NCBI GenBank assembly: GCA_965240325.2
Contig: OZ251229.1
Span: 682,001-746,000, forward strand
Direction: 5' to 3'
From: Rebecca billardiae RCC1528
Lineage: Eukaryota > Haptophyta
Length of the DNA: 64,000 nucleotides
Of the stretch, positions 15,141 to 27,260 are shown piece after piece. The notes beneath the pieces are model-generated. The model saw only the letters and a list, made by a program, of their open reading frames with translations. It was not told the DNA's origin and ran no database searches. Every line of letters begins with the position of its first letter. The stretch's first letter is position 1. Position numbers and translations under genes: made by a program.

Positions 15141-16616
15141 TTACGCGGAGAGAGACGGCATGAAGAAGATGTTGCCCTTGCACCACTCGAAGCCCTCCAT
15201 CTCGGCCGCGGCCATCTTGATCTTCGAGACGGAGCACGGCTCGGTGATGATCACGAACATGGCGTCGTTGCGCGACTTGACCTGGTTCTGCAGCATCGAG
15301 TTGATCGAGATGCCGTGCTTCATGCAGATCTCGCCGACGTCGCGGGTGATGCCTACCTCGTCGCGGTAGTTGACGCGCATGTAGAAGGCCGAGGTGTAGT
15401 CGTTCTTGAAAGCGAGGCCGGGCGGCGACTGCCTCGGGAAGGGCGTTGGGCACGTGCCCTGCACAATCTGCAGCAGATCGCTCACACACGAGTTGGCCGT
15501 CGGGAAGCGGCCGGCGCCCTGGCCGACGAGCACCGTCTCTTGCAGGCTCTTCGAGATGATCTGCACGGCGTTGGTCGCGCCGTTGATGCCGTACAGCTGG
15601 TTCTCCTTGGGGACGAAGCACGGCGAGACGAACGCCGAGATGCCGCCGCCGTTGCCGCCCTCGCCCGCGCGCTTGGCGACTCCCAGCAGCTTGATCGTGC
15701 CGCCCTCCATCTTGGCGTACTCGAAGTCGGTGGAGGTGACGTCGGTGATGCCCTTCACCGGGATGTCCGTCTCGTCGACGGAGATGCCGAACGCGAGCTC
15801 CATCAAGATCTTGAGCTTCGAGCGCGCGTCGAAGCCGCCCACGTCGAGCGTCGGGTCGGCCTCGGCGTAGCCCAGCTCGGACGCGCGCTTGAGGCAGTCC
15901 GTGTACGAGCAGCCCGTGTCGGCCATGTTCGAGAGCATGTAGTTGGTGCAGCCGTTGATGATGCCTTGCAGCTCGATCACCTTGTCGCCGAGCAGGTCGC
16001 GCTGCAGCACGTGGATGATCGGGATGCCGCCGCACACCGCCGCCTCGTACCCAAAGTGCACGTGCGTGCCTGGCGCGGCCGCGTTGGCCGCCGCGTGCGC
16101 GGCCGCAATCTCCGGCAAGGCAGCGGCGATGAGCGCCTTGTTGGCGGTGATGACGTGCTTCCCCTTTGCCAGCGCGCGCATCACCACGTCCTTCGCCAGA
16201 TCCGTGCCACCCATGACCTCGATCACAATTTCGACGTCGGGGTCGTCGAGCACGTCGTCGACCGAGGTCGTGAGCTCGCTGCCCGATGGCAGGTTGAAGT
16301 CGCGCGGCTTGGCGATATCGGAGACGCAGATCTTCGGGAACCGAAAGTCGCAGCCCGTGCTCGCGCGAATGGTGTCAGCGTTCTCGCGCAGGATCTCGAT
16401 GATCCCGCCGCCCACCGTGCCTCCGCCGATGAGCCCCACTGTGACCATGCGCGGCGCGGATGCCATGGCGCTCGCCGCCCGTGGCGTGGCTGCTCGCCGG
16501 CTCAACGCGCTCGCGCCCCCCCGCGAGCCCGCCAACGCCGAGGTTGGTCGTGTGGCCGAGGCAGCCACGACGCATGCAAGGGCCAGCGCCGCTGAGGCAA
16601 CACGAGTGCGCGCCAT
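15141..16616 (-). CDS. Homoserine dehydrogenase, plastid-targeted, with C-terminal ACT domain
   Basis: A single-exon 491-residue protein. It reduces aspartate semialdehyde to homoserine with NAD(P)H, at the branch to threonine and methionine. Residues 1-56 are an Ala-rich presequence with a hydrophobic core (ASAALALACVVAASAT), fitting plastid import. The nucleotide-binding loop VGLIGGGTVGGG lies at 60-71. Then come KHVITANKALI, GYEAAVCGGIPII, LQGIINGCTNYML and the substrate/catalytic block YAEADPTLDVGGFDARSKLK. The C-terminus (FYMRVNYRDEVGITRDVGE) reads as an ACT regulatory domain, implying feedback control by an amino acid. It is monofunctional: no aspartate kinase is fused, unlike the plant bifunctional enzyme. 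The start is the ATG directly before the presequence; in-frame codons further upstream overlap the divergent gene's promoter. Confidence 0.93.
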   Translation of the reverse strand: MARTRVASAALALACVVAASATRPTSALAGSRGGASALSRRAATPRAASAMASAPRMVTVGLIGGGTVGGGIIEILRENADTIRASTGCDFRFPKICVSDIAKPRDFNLPSGSELTTSVDDVLDDPDVEIVIEVMGGTDLAKDVVMRALAKGKHVITANKALIAAALPEIAAAHAAANAAAPGTHVHFGYEAAVCGGIPIIHVLQRDLLGDKVIELQGIINGCTNYMLSNMADTGCSYTDCLKRASELGYAEADPTLDVGGFDARSKLKILMELAFGISVDETDIPVKGITDVTSTDFEYAKMEGGTIKLLGVAKRAGEGGNGGGISAFVSPCFVPKENQLYGINGATNAVQIISKSLQETVLVGQGAGRFPTANSCVSDLLQIVQGTCPTPFPRQSPPGLAFKNDYTSAFYMRVNYRDEVGITRDVGEICMKHGISINSMLQNQVKSRNDAMFVIITEPCSVSKIKMAAAEMEGFEWCKGNIFFMPSLSA

Positions 16617-16821
16617 CGTCGCTGCCGCCCGGCTTGCGTCGTGGGCAAGGTCGCTTGATAGAACGACGCGACGATAGCAGCGACGAAGAGCTCCGCGCGG
16701 CCGCGCGGCCGCGCTCAAAGGTCCGGGAAGCTGGGAGTCCGGGGGCACGTGTCGGTCCCTCGCCGGACGGCGGGACGGGTGATCGAGATGCGGCGAGATC
16801 GAGACGCGGGCAAGAGCAGCG

Positions 16822-17949
16822 ATGGCGCCTCCTCCGCGGCCGGAAGGGGAAATGAGCTTGAGCGCGCGGACGGCCGCCGCGGGCCAAGATGACGAGGACA
16901 GTGCCGCTGAGCCGAGTTCAGACGAGGAGAGCGATGAAGACCGCCAGCCGGGGAAATGCGAAGGCTGCCGGACCAAGTGTGCGCGAGACCACTCGTGCCC
17001 ACGCTGCCTCGCCGTCTTGCGAGATCCTTCACGCCCGCTGCTGGAGCGTATCGTCGCGGGCGGCTGTTTCCTGCCCGTCATACGCGCCTTTCCACCCGGC
17101 TCCAAGCCGGAAATTGGCCACCTGTCCTTTGAGTCCCGCAAGAAGGGCGTCTACGTCTGGGCGCTCGTCGCCGAGCCTGACACGCGCGAAGGCTGGCTCA
17201 TGCGGCGCGAGCGCTCGTGGGACGGGCTGCTGACGGCCGAGGCCGTGCGGGACAACACGGAGATCACCGTCAAGCTCAAGCCGGTGAATCACGTCGCGGA
17301 GAAGAACGCGACGCTGCACCTCGAGCTGAAGGACGACGGTCGTCTGAAAGGCGAGCTGCTGCCTCCAGCCTACAACGGCCTCAACCAGTCGGGCGGCAAG
17401 AGCCGCGTCCGCGTGCGCCCCGTGTACTTCACGGCGTGGTGCGGCGCGCTGCCGAGGGAGACCCTCCGAGGGCATCGGGAGGAGGGCACGGACGAGCTCC
17501 ATACCGCTGAGGAGGTCGAGCGCGCAGAGGAGGAGCGTGCGGATGCCGAGGCGGATGCGCGCGACGAACGCCGTGCCGCGCTGCAGTTGCCCACAAGCTT
17601 CGATGTGGAGTACGATGGTTTCGGCGGTGCGCGCATGGTGGGGCAGGACGGTAAGTATCTCTCTGACTTCGACTCGGGCGATGAGGAGCGTTTTGCCATG
17701 CTGACGGGCCAGACGAAGGAGCGCAAGGGAGCCGACTGGAGCGGTCGCGGTGGCTACCGGTGCGATGTGTGCGGCCGCCGCTCGGAGAACGTCGGCCCGC
17801 GCCGAGGCTTCGATTATTCCATCTCCATGTGCGGCGGATGCACCGAGCTGAGTGAACCCGAGGACGGTGGCGAGGATGACGGGGTTGAGGACTCGGATGA
17901 GGACTCGGACGACGAGTCCCAGTGCTTTGACTCCGATGATGGCTACTAA
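16822..17949 (+). CDS. Acidic, Cys-rich protein of unknown function
   Basis: An intronless 375-codon frame, 205 bp from the divergent homoserine dehydrogenase start, so the two may share a promoter region. N-terminal acidic stretch (DDEDSAAEPSSDEESDED), then Cys pairs (CEGCRTKCARDHSCPRC) that could bind zinc. The middle (residues about 85-200) has a beta-rich look (GHLSFESRKKGVYVWALVAE). A Glu/Ala-rich helical segment follows. A second Cys cluster (YRCDVCGRRSENVG, MCGGCTEL) and a very acidic Asp/Glu/Ser tail close the protein. I do not recognise the family. Acidic ends plus zinc-like pairs would suit a nuclear or chromatin-associated protein, but that is a guess. Confidence 0.7.
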   Translation: MAPPPRPEGEMSLSARTAAAGQDDEDSAAEPSSDEESDEDRQPGKCEGCRTKCARDHSCPRCLAVLRDPSRPLLERIVAGGCFLPVIRAFPPGSKPEIGHLSFESRKKGVYVWALVAEPDTREGWLMRRERSWDGLLTAEAVRDNTEITVKLKPVNHVAEKNATLHLELKDDGRLKGELLPPAYNGLNQSGGKSRVRVRPVYFTAWCGALPRETLRGHREEGTDELHTAEEVERAEEERADAEADARDERRAALQLPTSFDVEYDGFGGARMVGQDGKYLSDFDSGDEERFAMLTGQTKERKGADWSGRGGYRCDVCGRRSENVGPRRGFDYSISMCGGCTELSEPEDGGEDDGVEDSDEDSDDESQCFDSDDGY

Positions 17950-18572
17950 CCCGTAACCGACTGAGTACTATCGCGCTTCAGCCAGTCATACGGTACGCCT
18001 ACGGACTGCGCCTGCTGTGTCCGAGTGTGTGTCATCAGTTCTCGTCTGTGAGACTGAGTGTTAGTTATTATAGCTAGTGTAAAGTGTTTAGCGCCGCGAA
18101 TTTTTATTAAATAAAGCAATAACTAGGTTAAGGCTCCGGCTCCGCGGTCCGCACCACTACCCGCCCCGAGCTCCGTTCACCGGTCCCGGTTGGCCCCGAG
18201 CCGAAGTCATTATATATTAATTAGTCAACCAAGGCCAAGCGGACCATGCAGCCCAAGGCCAAGCGGACCATGCAGCAGCGAGTCCCTTCCGACGACCCCC
18301 GTCAATCGTCATTGATGAGTCCTTCATCAACGCGAGAATAAATGTCGCATCCGACCACCTCCCAATAGGTTGAGACTCTATTTTACTATATGTATTTACC
18401 GCCCGTCCCTTCTTATTAATACTCCAGATTTATTTCAGCGCAATCCGGGAGCGTTCCGGACACCTGTATATATACATATATTTATGCAAAAATGGTACCC
18501 GGGCTGGGTATTTAGTCATAGAAAATAGAGTCTGAACCTGTTAGAGGTGTAGCTGATGATCCGCCGATCTGC
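17950..18572. other. Intergenic region with a short direct repeat
   Basis: AT-richer than the genes around it. CAAGGCCAAGCGGACCATGC occurs twice in direct orientation near 18230-18275. There are TATA-rich patches but no coding frame or RNA gene. Confidence 0.5.
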
Positions 18573-18577
18573 CGTAG

Positions 18578-19633
18578 GAGTGCACTCGAGCGAAAACGTG
18601 CCAGGCTAGGCATGCGCGGCCCAGTGCGGGCTAGGCATCGGGGGCGATGCCTAGCCCGGCCAGGCTAGGCATTCGCCCATACCCTCGCGTCGTCAGAACT
18701 TTCGGAAACGAAAGTCGCGCAAAGGCGGCCCCGGTCTTCTTTCACGGCGGCGCAAGGGGCGCGGGGGCGCTGGCTCGCGATCCGAAGGGCAGTCGCTCGC
18801 GACCTCGCTTGGGCGGCGGCAGCGGCGCTGCGGCATACTGTTTGCCACCCGCGCGGCTGTGTGCGATCGCGCGGTCCCGTTCGTCGCCACGCCGCGCGCG
18901 ACCGTTCACGGCACAGTCTTTCCGCACTGTGAGCACCCCTTGCCAGCGCACGGCGGCGGAGAGCCCAGACAGCCCGTCACGCGCGCGACGTCCTTGTGGG
19001 ATGCGATGTACTCACCCTAATGCTAGCATGCGCCTGCGTTTTGGTGAGCCTGTTCAGCATCCAGACCACTCTCTACTGCTGCAAGATGAGTCATCGTCTG
19101 CCAATCGGTCAACGAGGCATGGACAGCGCAGCAGTCGTCCATGATCCTCTTGCCCACCCCGTGGGCAAGCGCATGCCTCCGGGAACCCAAAGAACCTGGG
19201 TACATCGCATCCCACAAGGACGTCGCGCGCGTGACGGGCTGTCTGGGCTCTCCGCCGCCGTGCGCTGGCAAGGGGTGCTCACAGTGCGGAAAGACTGTGC
19301 CGTGAACGGTCGCGCGCGGCGTGGCGACGAACGGGACCGCGCGATCGCACACAGCCGCGCGGGTGGCAAACAGTATGCCGCAGCGCCGCTGCCGCCGCCC
19401 AAGCGAGGTCGCGAGCGACTGCCCTTCGGATCGCGAGCCAGCGCCCCCGCGCCCCTTGCGCCGCCGTGAAAGAAGACCGGGGCCGCCTTTGCGCGACTTT
19501 CGTTTCCGAAAGTTCTGAAGACGCGAGGGTATGGGCGAATGCCTAGCCTGGCCGGGCTAGGCATCGCCCCCGATGCCTAGCCCGCACTGGGCCGCGCATG
19601 CCTAGCCTGGCACGTTTTCGCTCGAGTGCACTC
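18578..19633. mobile_element. 1,056-bp element with about 430-bp terminal inverted repeats and a 5-bp target duplication
   Basis: Ends are GAGTGCACTCGAGCGAAAAC and its exact reverse complement. The direct duplication CGTAG sits at 18573-18577 and 19634-19638. The inverted arms run inward to about 19009 and from about 19200, leaving under 200 bp of unique centre. Within each arm GGCTAGGCAT is repeated in both orientations. Frames in the two arms are mirror copies, so they are not genes. No transposase is present. It is a complete, recently inserted non-autonomous DNA transposon of a superfamily I cannot name. Confidence 0.85.
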
Positions 19634-19885
19634 CGTAGGTAGTATCGTCTGACAAGGTCAAGGGCCCCACCTCACTCCTCTGAGTCACTGACACTGGCGT
19701 CACTGCGGGGCACGGCCACGGTCTCGGCGGTCCGTGCCCGCGGCCTGGGCCCTCAAGTGAGTCCGAATCATCCGACTCAGCGACAACATTGGCAGACAGT
19801 TCCAGTCGGCGGGCACCTCCTCGACCCCCCCCCCCCCCCGGCGCAGCCGCTGGGACCGGCATCGGAAGGCCTGCTAAATATGGGC

Positions 19886-21462
19886 CTACGCCTGCGCCTT
19901 CGCGGCCTTCTGCTTCTTGGCCGCCTTCGACTGCGGCACCTTGAGCACCGGCACAGCGCCGCGTGGCGCAAACCCCATTGCATCTTGCGCCCAGCTGAGC
20001 GTCTGATCAGCCACCTCGCTCGCTGCCTGCGCACCGTCGTCAAGGACGGACTGCAAGTAGGCCGGGTCGGCGGCGAGCTCCGCATAGCGCTTCTGGATGG
20101 GCTCCAAGTGGCTGACAAGGGCATCTGCGCGGCGGCGGCGCGGCGCGAGCCCCGCGTCGTTTAGCCTCGAGCTGTCCGTGCGTGGGGCGCAAGGGCGGGC
20201 CGTCTCGCGCGCGAACACACCGGTCAGCCGCGGCTTGAAGTCGCCCCAGCCCATCCCCTCCACCTCCTGCATCGCCTCCTCGAGCGACATCCCGCTCATC
20301 GCCATGTAGATGTTGAGCAGGTTGGTCGCCTCGGGCCGCTCTGGGTCGCCGTACGTCATGCCGCGCACCGAGTCGGTTTTGCACTTCTTGACCTTCTGCG
20401 CGATGACGTCTGGCGGATCGAGCATGTCGATGCGCGAGAGCTCCGATTCCGCCGACTTGGACATCTTCGCCGTGCCGTCCTGCAGGCTCATGATGCGCGC
20501 CGCCTCCTTCATGATGAGGGACTCCGGCTCGCGGAACGTGCGCCGCCTGCCGCCGCGCCAGAAGCAAGCGCGCGTGCGCAGGGATGGCCCCGGTCAGACG
20601 CGCGCGGCGCGACGGAGGGCACGCGGGCGCGCGCCAACGCGCGAGAGCGCGCGACGCAGCCGAGCCCACGCCGGACCGGCCCCGCGAGCGCGCACTTGCG
20701 CTTGCAGTACAGGTCGTGGAAGCGTCGCGCGATGTCGCGCGTCAGCTCGAGGTGCTGCCGCTGGTCCTCGCCCACCGGCACGAGGTCGGCCTGGTAGAGC
20801 AGGATGTCGGCGGCCATCAGCACGGGATAGTCGAAGAGCCCGACGGCCACGCTCTCGCCCTGCTTGATCGCCTTCTCCTTGAACTGGATCATCTTCTCGA
20901 GCCAGTTGATCGGAGTCATGCAGTTGAGGAGCCACGTCAGCTCGGCATGCGCGCGCACGTGCGACTGCACGAAGACGTTCGAGCGGGTCGGGTCGATGCC
21001 GCACGCGAGGTAGAGCGCGGCCGTGCGGTACGTGCTCTCCGCGAGCTCCTTCGGCTTGTGCGGCACCGTCACCGCGTGCAGGTCGACCACGCAGAAGAAG
21101 TTGTCGTAGTCGTCCTGCATCTTCACCCACTGACGAATCGCGCCAAGGTAGTTGCCGATGTGGATGGTGCCGGTGGGCTGCACGCCAGAGAGCACGCGCT
21201 TGCGTCGTGCGCTCTCGCCCGGAGCGCCCTGCGCCTCGGCCGCCGGCGCGTCCGTCCCGCTGCTCGAGCATGCACGCACGCGCCCAGCCGCTGGCTGCAC
21301 GCGGGCGGCCGCGGTCGCGAGCGGCGCGCTCACCAGCGGCGCGCTCCATGCCGACGCGAGCGCGTGCGCCGCGCGCACGTGTAGGCACGCCGGACGCGCG
21401 ACGAGCAGCATGGCACCCACCAGCCGCACTCGCCGCGCGGTGAGCCCCAGTGTCGCGCCCAT
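19886..21462 (-). CDS. Tryptophanyl-tRNA synthetase, organellar (bacterial) type
   Basis: Exons on the minus strand are 21462-20696, 20546-20221 and 20124-19886, joining in frame to 443 residues. It charges tRNA-Trp in plastid and/or mitochondrion. The first ~80 residues are an Ala/Arg-rich targeting sequence. Class I signatures are clear: the HIGH-type motif in [16 protein letters not shown] and the KMSKS loop in [15 protein letters not shown]. Family blocks include [37 protein letters not shown] and [16 protein letters not shown]. The second exon picks up at [11 protein letters not shown] exactly where bacterial TrpRS continues. A Lys-rich C-terminal tail ([13 protein letters not shown]) is unusual for the family. 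The start ATG precedes [10 protein letters not shown]. Confidence 0.92.
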
Positions 21463-21704
21463 CAAGTGAGGCACAGCCACGTCCACGGAGCGGCCTGCTG
21501 AATCGCGACTGCCCAGGCCGGCGTGCCGGTCTGTCGCCGAAAGTTCGGGCAATCAGCCATCCGGATTTGAGATTCCGGAAGAGCCGTGAGCAACCTGGGT
21601 ACTCGCCCGTTCAGGCGGCGGCATTCGGTCGGCACCCAGACGCGTTCATCATCATTCGCCATCAGGATCGCGTCGTGATCGCCGCGCCGAGCGTGCTGTG
21701 CGTG
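21463..21704. promoter_or_regulatory. Divergent intergenic region between TrpRS and PGR5 genes
   Basis: 242 bp separate two head-to-head plastid-related genes, so both promoters must lie here or overlap the 5' ends. No clear TATA box or known operator is visible. Shared regulation is only inferred from the arrangement. Confidence 0.4.
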
Positions 21705-22067
21705 ATGCAGTTCAGGCACGCGTGGGCGTTGTGCACGGTGGCGTGCCTGGCACTCTGCGTGCCGGGCGCAGAGGCGTTCGTGGCGCCTCCGCGGGCTGTG
21801 GTGCCACGCGTCGCGCCTCGCGCGGCGCCTGCCCGCATCACGATGATGGGCAACCCGGCGCCGGAGGGGCCGTTCACGCCCATCGTGCTCTTCTCTAAGG
21901 ATCTCATCGGCGAGAAGCGGTTCAACAAGATCCGCGGCAAGCTGATCACGTACCACTCGCAGGTGATTGGGTACTTCTGCTCGTACACCGGCACCCCGCG
22001 AAAAATGAACCAGCTCCTCATCAAGAAGGCCAAGCAAACGGGCGGCCGCCTCGGATTCCTCAACTGA
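21705..22067 (+). CDS. PGR5: PGR5-like protein (proton gradient regulation, cyclic electron flow)
   Basis: A 120-residue precursor. The N-terminus MQFRHAWALCTVACLALCVP is a signal peptide ending at AEAF|VAPP, the Phe-containing cleavage motif of secondary red plastids, followed by a short basic transit segment. The mature part matches PGR5: MMGNPAPEGPFTPIVLFSKD, KRFNKIRGKLITYHSQVIGY, and the end KKAKQTGGRLGFLN. In plants PGR5 is a small thylakoid/stromal protein needed for ferredoxin-dependent cyclic electron flow around photosystem I and for lumen acidification. Length fits the family once the presequence is removed. The start is the ATG giving a proper signal peptide; an upstream in-frame extension lacks support. 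Confidence 0.9.
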   Translation: MQFRHAWALCTVACLALCVPGAEAFVAPPRAVVPRVAPRAAPARITMMGNPAPEGPFTPIVLFSKDLIGEKRFNKIRGKLITYHSQVIGYFCSYTGTPRKMNQLLIKKAKQTGGRLGFLN

Positions 22068-24171
<2,104 letters not shown>

Positions 24172-24211
24172 GCGACACACCGAGCATGACTCGAGTGGCA
24201 CGTCGTCGCAG

Positions 24212-25420
24212 TCAGCGGCCTGCATACCGGCCACGGGGTCCGGCGTGGAGGGCGGCAGCCTGATTTCCTGCCACCTCTGCACTCTGTCGCAGCGCACGCT
24301 GCAGCTCGCGTTCCTCGCGTCGGCGTGCGTCACGCTCGGACGCGGCGAGCGCGCGGCTTAGGTCCGCGACTTCGTCATCGTGCGCCGCGCCATGAGCTCC
24401 ACCTCGCGCGCGCGGCGCTCGCCGCTCAGGGCCAGCGCCCCCTGCGCCTCCAAGCTGAACGACCCGGAGCCCGTCGCCGTCGCGCACGCGCACCGCCGGC
24501 GCGCCAGCGCGGTGACCATCTGCAGCCATGGCACGCAGCGCGTTCTGTAGGAGCGCCTGCATTGGCACGCTCATGCCCGCGCCCGGACCGAGCGCCGGGA
24601 GCGCACCACCGCCGCCGCCGAGGCCACCGAAGCGGCCGATGCCGTCCAGGCCGCCGGCCAGCTCTGGGCGAGCTGGTGGTGCCGCGGAGGCCGTAGGCGC
24701 CACCGCCGGGAGGCCGCACGTGCGGCAGATGCTGTTGCACCGGTGGGTCTGCAGGAATCGGCGGATCCCCGAGGGGCCGAGGTTTCCTGCGCCAAAGCCT
24801 CTGCAGTCCGCGGAGTGCACCTGGGGATCCTGCGGAAAGGCGGGACCGCGCGTGGCGCCCGCAGCGCCGAGTTGAGCCCGTCGCGCTGCGCGCTTGCGCG
24901 CTTGCACGCGCTTTTGTGCGGCGCCGCGCGTGGGCACAACTCGGGGCTCGCGCCGCACGCGCTTGGCGAGCGTGCGCACCGTGTACAGCGAGCCTCCTAC
25001 GCCCTGAATGTCCACAATGACGAGCTGCTCGCACGACTCAGCGTACGTGAAGTGCGAGAACGCTGCTGCGCACGCGTTGGCATCGAAGACGTGGCCCGTG
25101 TTGTCGTTGTGCTTTGCGTACGCGCCGTCGAGCAGCGGCTCGACAGTGCACGTCGGCCTGCCCGGCCGGTCAACGAGCTCGAGCACCTGCGCCACGACGA
25201 AGGCCACTTTGGCATCGGCGGGGGAACGTCTGTTGAACTGCTGCGCGTACGCCTCAGCAATCATCTGCATGCGACAGTCGGCAAAGTGCTGCGACCGCGC
25301 CTTCTCACCCTCGGCGATGGTCGAGAACTTGGCGACCGCGTCGGTGAAGCCGCCCGACTCCATCTCCCACATGCGGTGCGCCTTGCGCATGCCTCCACGC
25401 GCGAAGCTGCTCGGGTCGAT
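24212..25420 (-). CDS. Alpha-kinase (atypical protein kinase, eEF2K/MHCK family), N-terminus uncertain
   Basis: The domain is recognised from SSFARGGMRKAHRMWEME, VEPLLDGAYAKHNDNTG, AAAFSHFTYAESCEQLVIVD, IQGVG, and after an intron DPQVHSADCRGFGAGNLG and FLQTHRCNSICRTCGL. The first part contains the alpha-kinase nucleotide- and metal-binding region; the last part has the Cys/His zinc site that stabilises the C-lobe. The intron (24830-24979, donor GTGCGC, acceptor CCGCAG) joins YT to DPQ exactly as in the family. Reading continues upstream of the first ATG (25390) through RRIDPSSFARGG, so the true start may be an exon further up; 25420 is approximate. The tail has a Glu/Arg-rich helix (DLSRALAASERDARRREERE) resembling a ubiquitin-interacting motif. 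Its exact 3' exon structure is uncertain. Confidence 0.8.
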   Translation of the reverse strand: MDPSSFARGGMRKAHRMWEMESGGFTDAVAKFSTIAEGEKARSQHFADCRMQMIAEAYAQQFNRRSPADAKVAFVVAQVLELVDRPGRPTCTVEPLLDGAYAKHNDNTGHVFDANACAAAFSHFTYAESCEQLVIVDIQGVGGSLYTVRTLAKRVRREPRVVPTRGAAQKRVQARKRAARRAQLGAAGATRGPAFPQDPQVHSADCRGFGAGNLGPSGIRRFLQTHRCNSICRTCGLPAVAPTASAAPPARPELAGGLDGIGRFGGLGGGGGALPALGPGAGMSVPMQALLQNALRAMAADGHRAGAPAVRVRDGDGLRVVQLGGAGGAGPERRAPRARGGAHGAAHDDEVADLSRALAASERDARRREERELQRALRQSAEVAGNQAAALHAGPRGRYAGR

Positions 25421-25483
25421 GCGTCTTGACCACGCTCGGCGTGTCGCGGCCGGACTGCGGCCGCCGAGGCGCCGACCGGCCAG

Positions 25484-26162
25484 ATGGAGGGCGCGGCGCC
25501 TTTCGAGCGCCTGAGCGAGCTCGGGCGCGATGAGTCGAGCGCGCCGCTCGTGTACGTCGTGGCCTCAGCCTTCATGCTCGCCATCGGTGTGATGGTCGGC
25601 CACGCGGACGGCATGCTCAGCGGCTCGCTGCCATCGCTTCAGCGCTTTTACCTCGCGTCCGGCCGGCTCTCTGTCGGGCTGGGCGCGGCGTCGCTGGTGG
25701 CGTCGCTCACGTCGTCGGGGATGATCAACGGCACGGCGTCGACCATCTCCACACCTGGGCAGGGCGTCCTGTGGGCGTTCGGCCCGTGCATGTGGTCCCT
25801 CTCGGTCGCGCTGGGCTTCCCGATGCTGGCTCGCAGCATGGTGCGCGCCGGGCACGCCACGGTGATCGACCCGCTGCAGGCGCGGCTGGGCGTGTGGCTC
25901 GGCGGCGCGCACATACTCATGTACATTTTCTCCAACGTGCTCTGGGTCGCGGCTATCCTCAGCGCACTCGGCGAGACGGCCGCGGTCGTGACGCGGCGCG
26001 GCCGCACGCTGTGCCTAACGCTGGCCGTGCTCGTCTCGATTGGTTACACGCTCGTGGGCGGGCTGCGCACGGTGGCCATCACAGACGCGGTGCAGCTCGG
26101 GCTTCTGGTGGGCGGTCTCGGCATCGTGCTTCCGTTCGCCCTCACGCACCCGCACGTGAGCC
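25484..26162 (+). CDS. Choline-transporter-like Na+ symporter (SLC5/SSS family), 5' coding part
   Basis: The N-terminal ~226 residues of a sodium:solute symporter resembling the high-affinity choline transporter CHT1. Matching blocks include LTSSGMINGTASTIS, VIDPLQARLGVWLGG, FSNVLWVAAILSALGE, YTLVGGLRTVAITDAVQLGL and VLPFALTHPHV. About five transmembrane helices are visible. Homology ends at THPHVS, where the inverted repeat of the integrated virus begins. Possible donors are GTGAGC at 26156 (phase 0) or GTGTGT at 26163 (phase 1). The 3' coding part lies 17 kb away at about 43197-44686. The gene is divergent from the alpha-kinase. The substrate is inferred from similarity only. Confidence 0.88.
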
Positions 26163-27260
26163 GTGTGTGGGAGTATACGGTGCCGCCACCCCACCCCGCC
26201 TCCCCAGCCCTCCCCCAGCCCTCGTCCCTGATTCTCAGTCGAGCCACGTCGAGCCACATCGAGCCACATCGAGCCACGTCGAGCCACGTCGAGCCACATC
26301 GAGCCACGTCGAGCCACCCCACCGCCACCCCACCCCGCCTCCCCAGCCCTCCCCCAGCCCTCGTCCCTGATTCTCAGTCGAGCCACGTCGAGCCACATCG
26401 AGCCACATCGAGCCACGTCGAGCCACGTCGAGCCACATCGAGCCACGTCGAGCCACCCCACCGCCACCCCACCCCGCCTCCCCAGCCCTCCCCAGCCCTC
26501 GTCCCTGATTCTCAGTCGAGCCACGTCGAGCCACATCGAGCCACATCGAGCCACGTCGAGCCACGTCGAGCCACATCGAGCCACGTCGAGCCACCCCACC
26601 GCCACCCCACCCCGCCTCCCCAGCCCTCCCCCGAGCCTACGACTCATCATCCCTGATTCTCAGACGAGCCACGTCGAGCCACGTCGAGCCACATCGAGCC
26701 ACATCGAGCCACGTCGAGCCACATCGAGCCACGTCGAGCCACGTCGAGCCACGTCGAGCCACGTCGAGCCACGTCGAGCCACGTCGAGCCACATCGAGCC
26801 ACGTCGAGCCACGTCGAGCCACATCGAGCCACGTCGAGCCACCCCACCGCCACCCCACCCCGCCTCCCCAGCCCTCCCCAGCCCTCGTCCCTGATTCTCA
26901 GTCGAGCCACGTCGAGCCACATCGAGCCACATCGAGCCACGTCGAGCCACATCGAGCCACGTCGAGCCACGTCGAGCCACGTCGAGCCACGTCGAGCCAC
27001 GTCGAGCCACGTCGAGCCACGTCGAGCCACGTCGAGCCACCCCGCCGCCACCCCACCCCGCCTCCCCAGCCCTCCCCAGCCCTCCCCAGCCCTCCCCAGC
27101 CCTCCCCAGCCCTCCTCCGAGCCTTCGTCATCCCCGATTCTCAGTCGACCCCCGCCGAGCCTTCGGTGCCACCACCCCGCCGAGCCTTCGGTGCCACCAC
27201 CCCACCGCCATTCCCAATCCCGCCGCCCCACCCCAACCCCCGCCGCCGCCGCCACGCCGC
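26158..27260. repeat. Left terminal inverted repeat with tandem arrays
   Basis: After the unique terminal ~20 bp, blocks of about 120-250 bp repeat several times. Each is a C-rich leader (CACCCCGCCTCCCCAGCCCT), then CCCTGATTCTCAG, then many copies of the 10-mer GAGCCACRTC. The innermost part (27130-27260) has two copies of a unit containing GAGCCTTCGGTGCCACCACC. The reverse complement of the same block design forms the right end at 42840-43147. Long frames here on both strands are artefacts of the 10-bp period. Confidence 0.9.
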
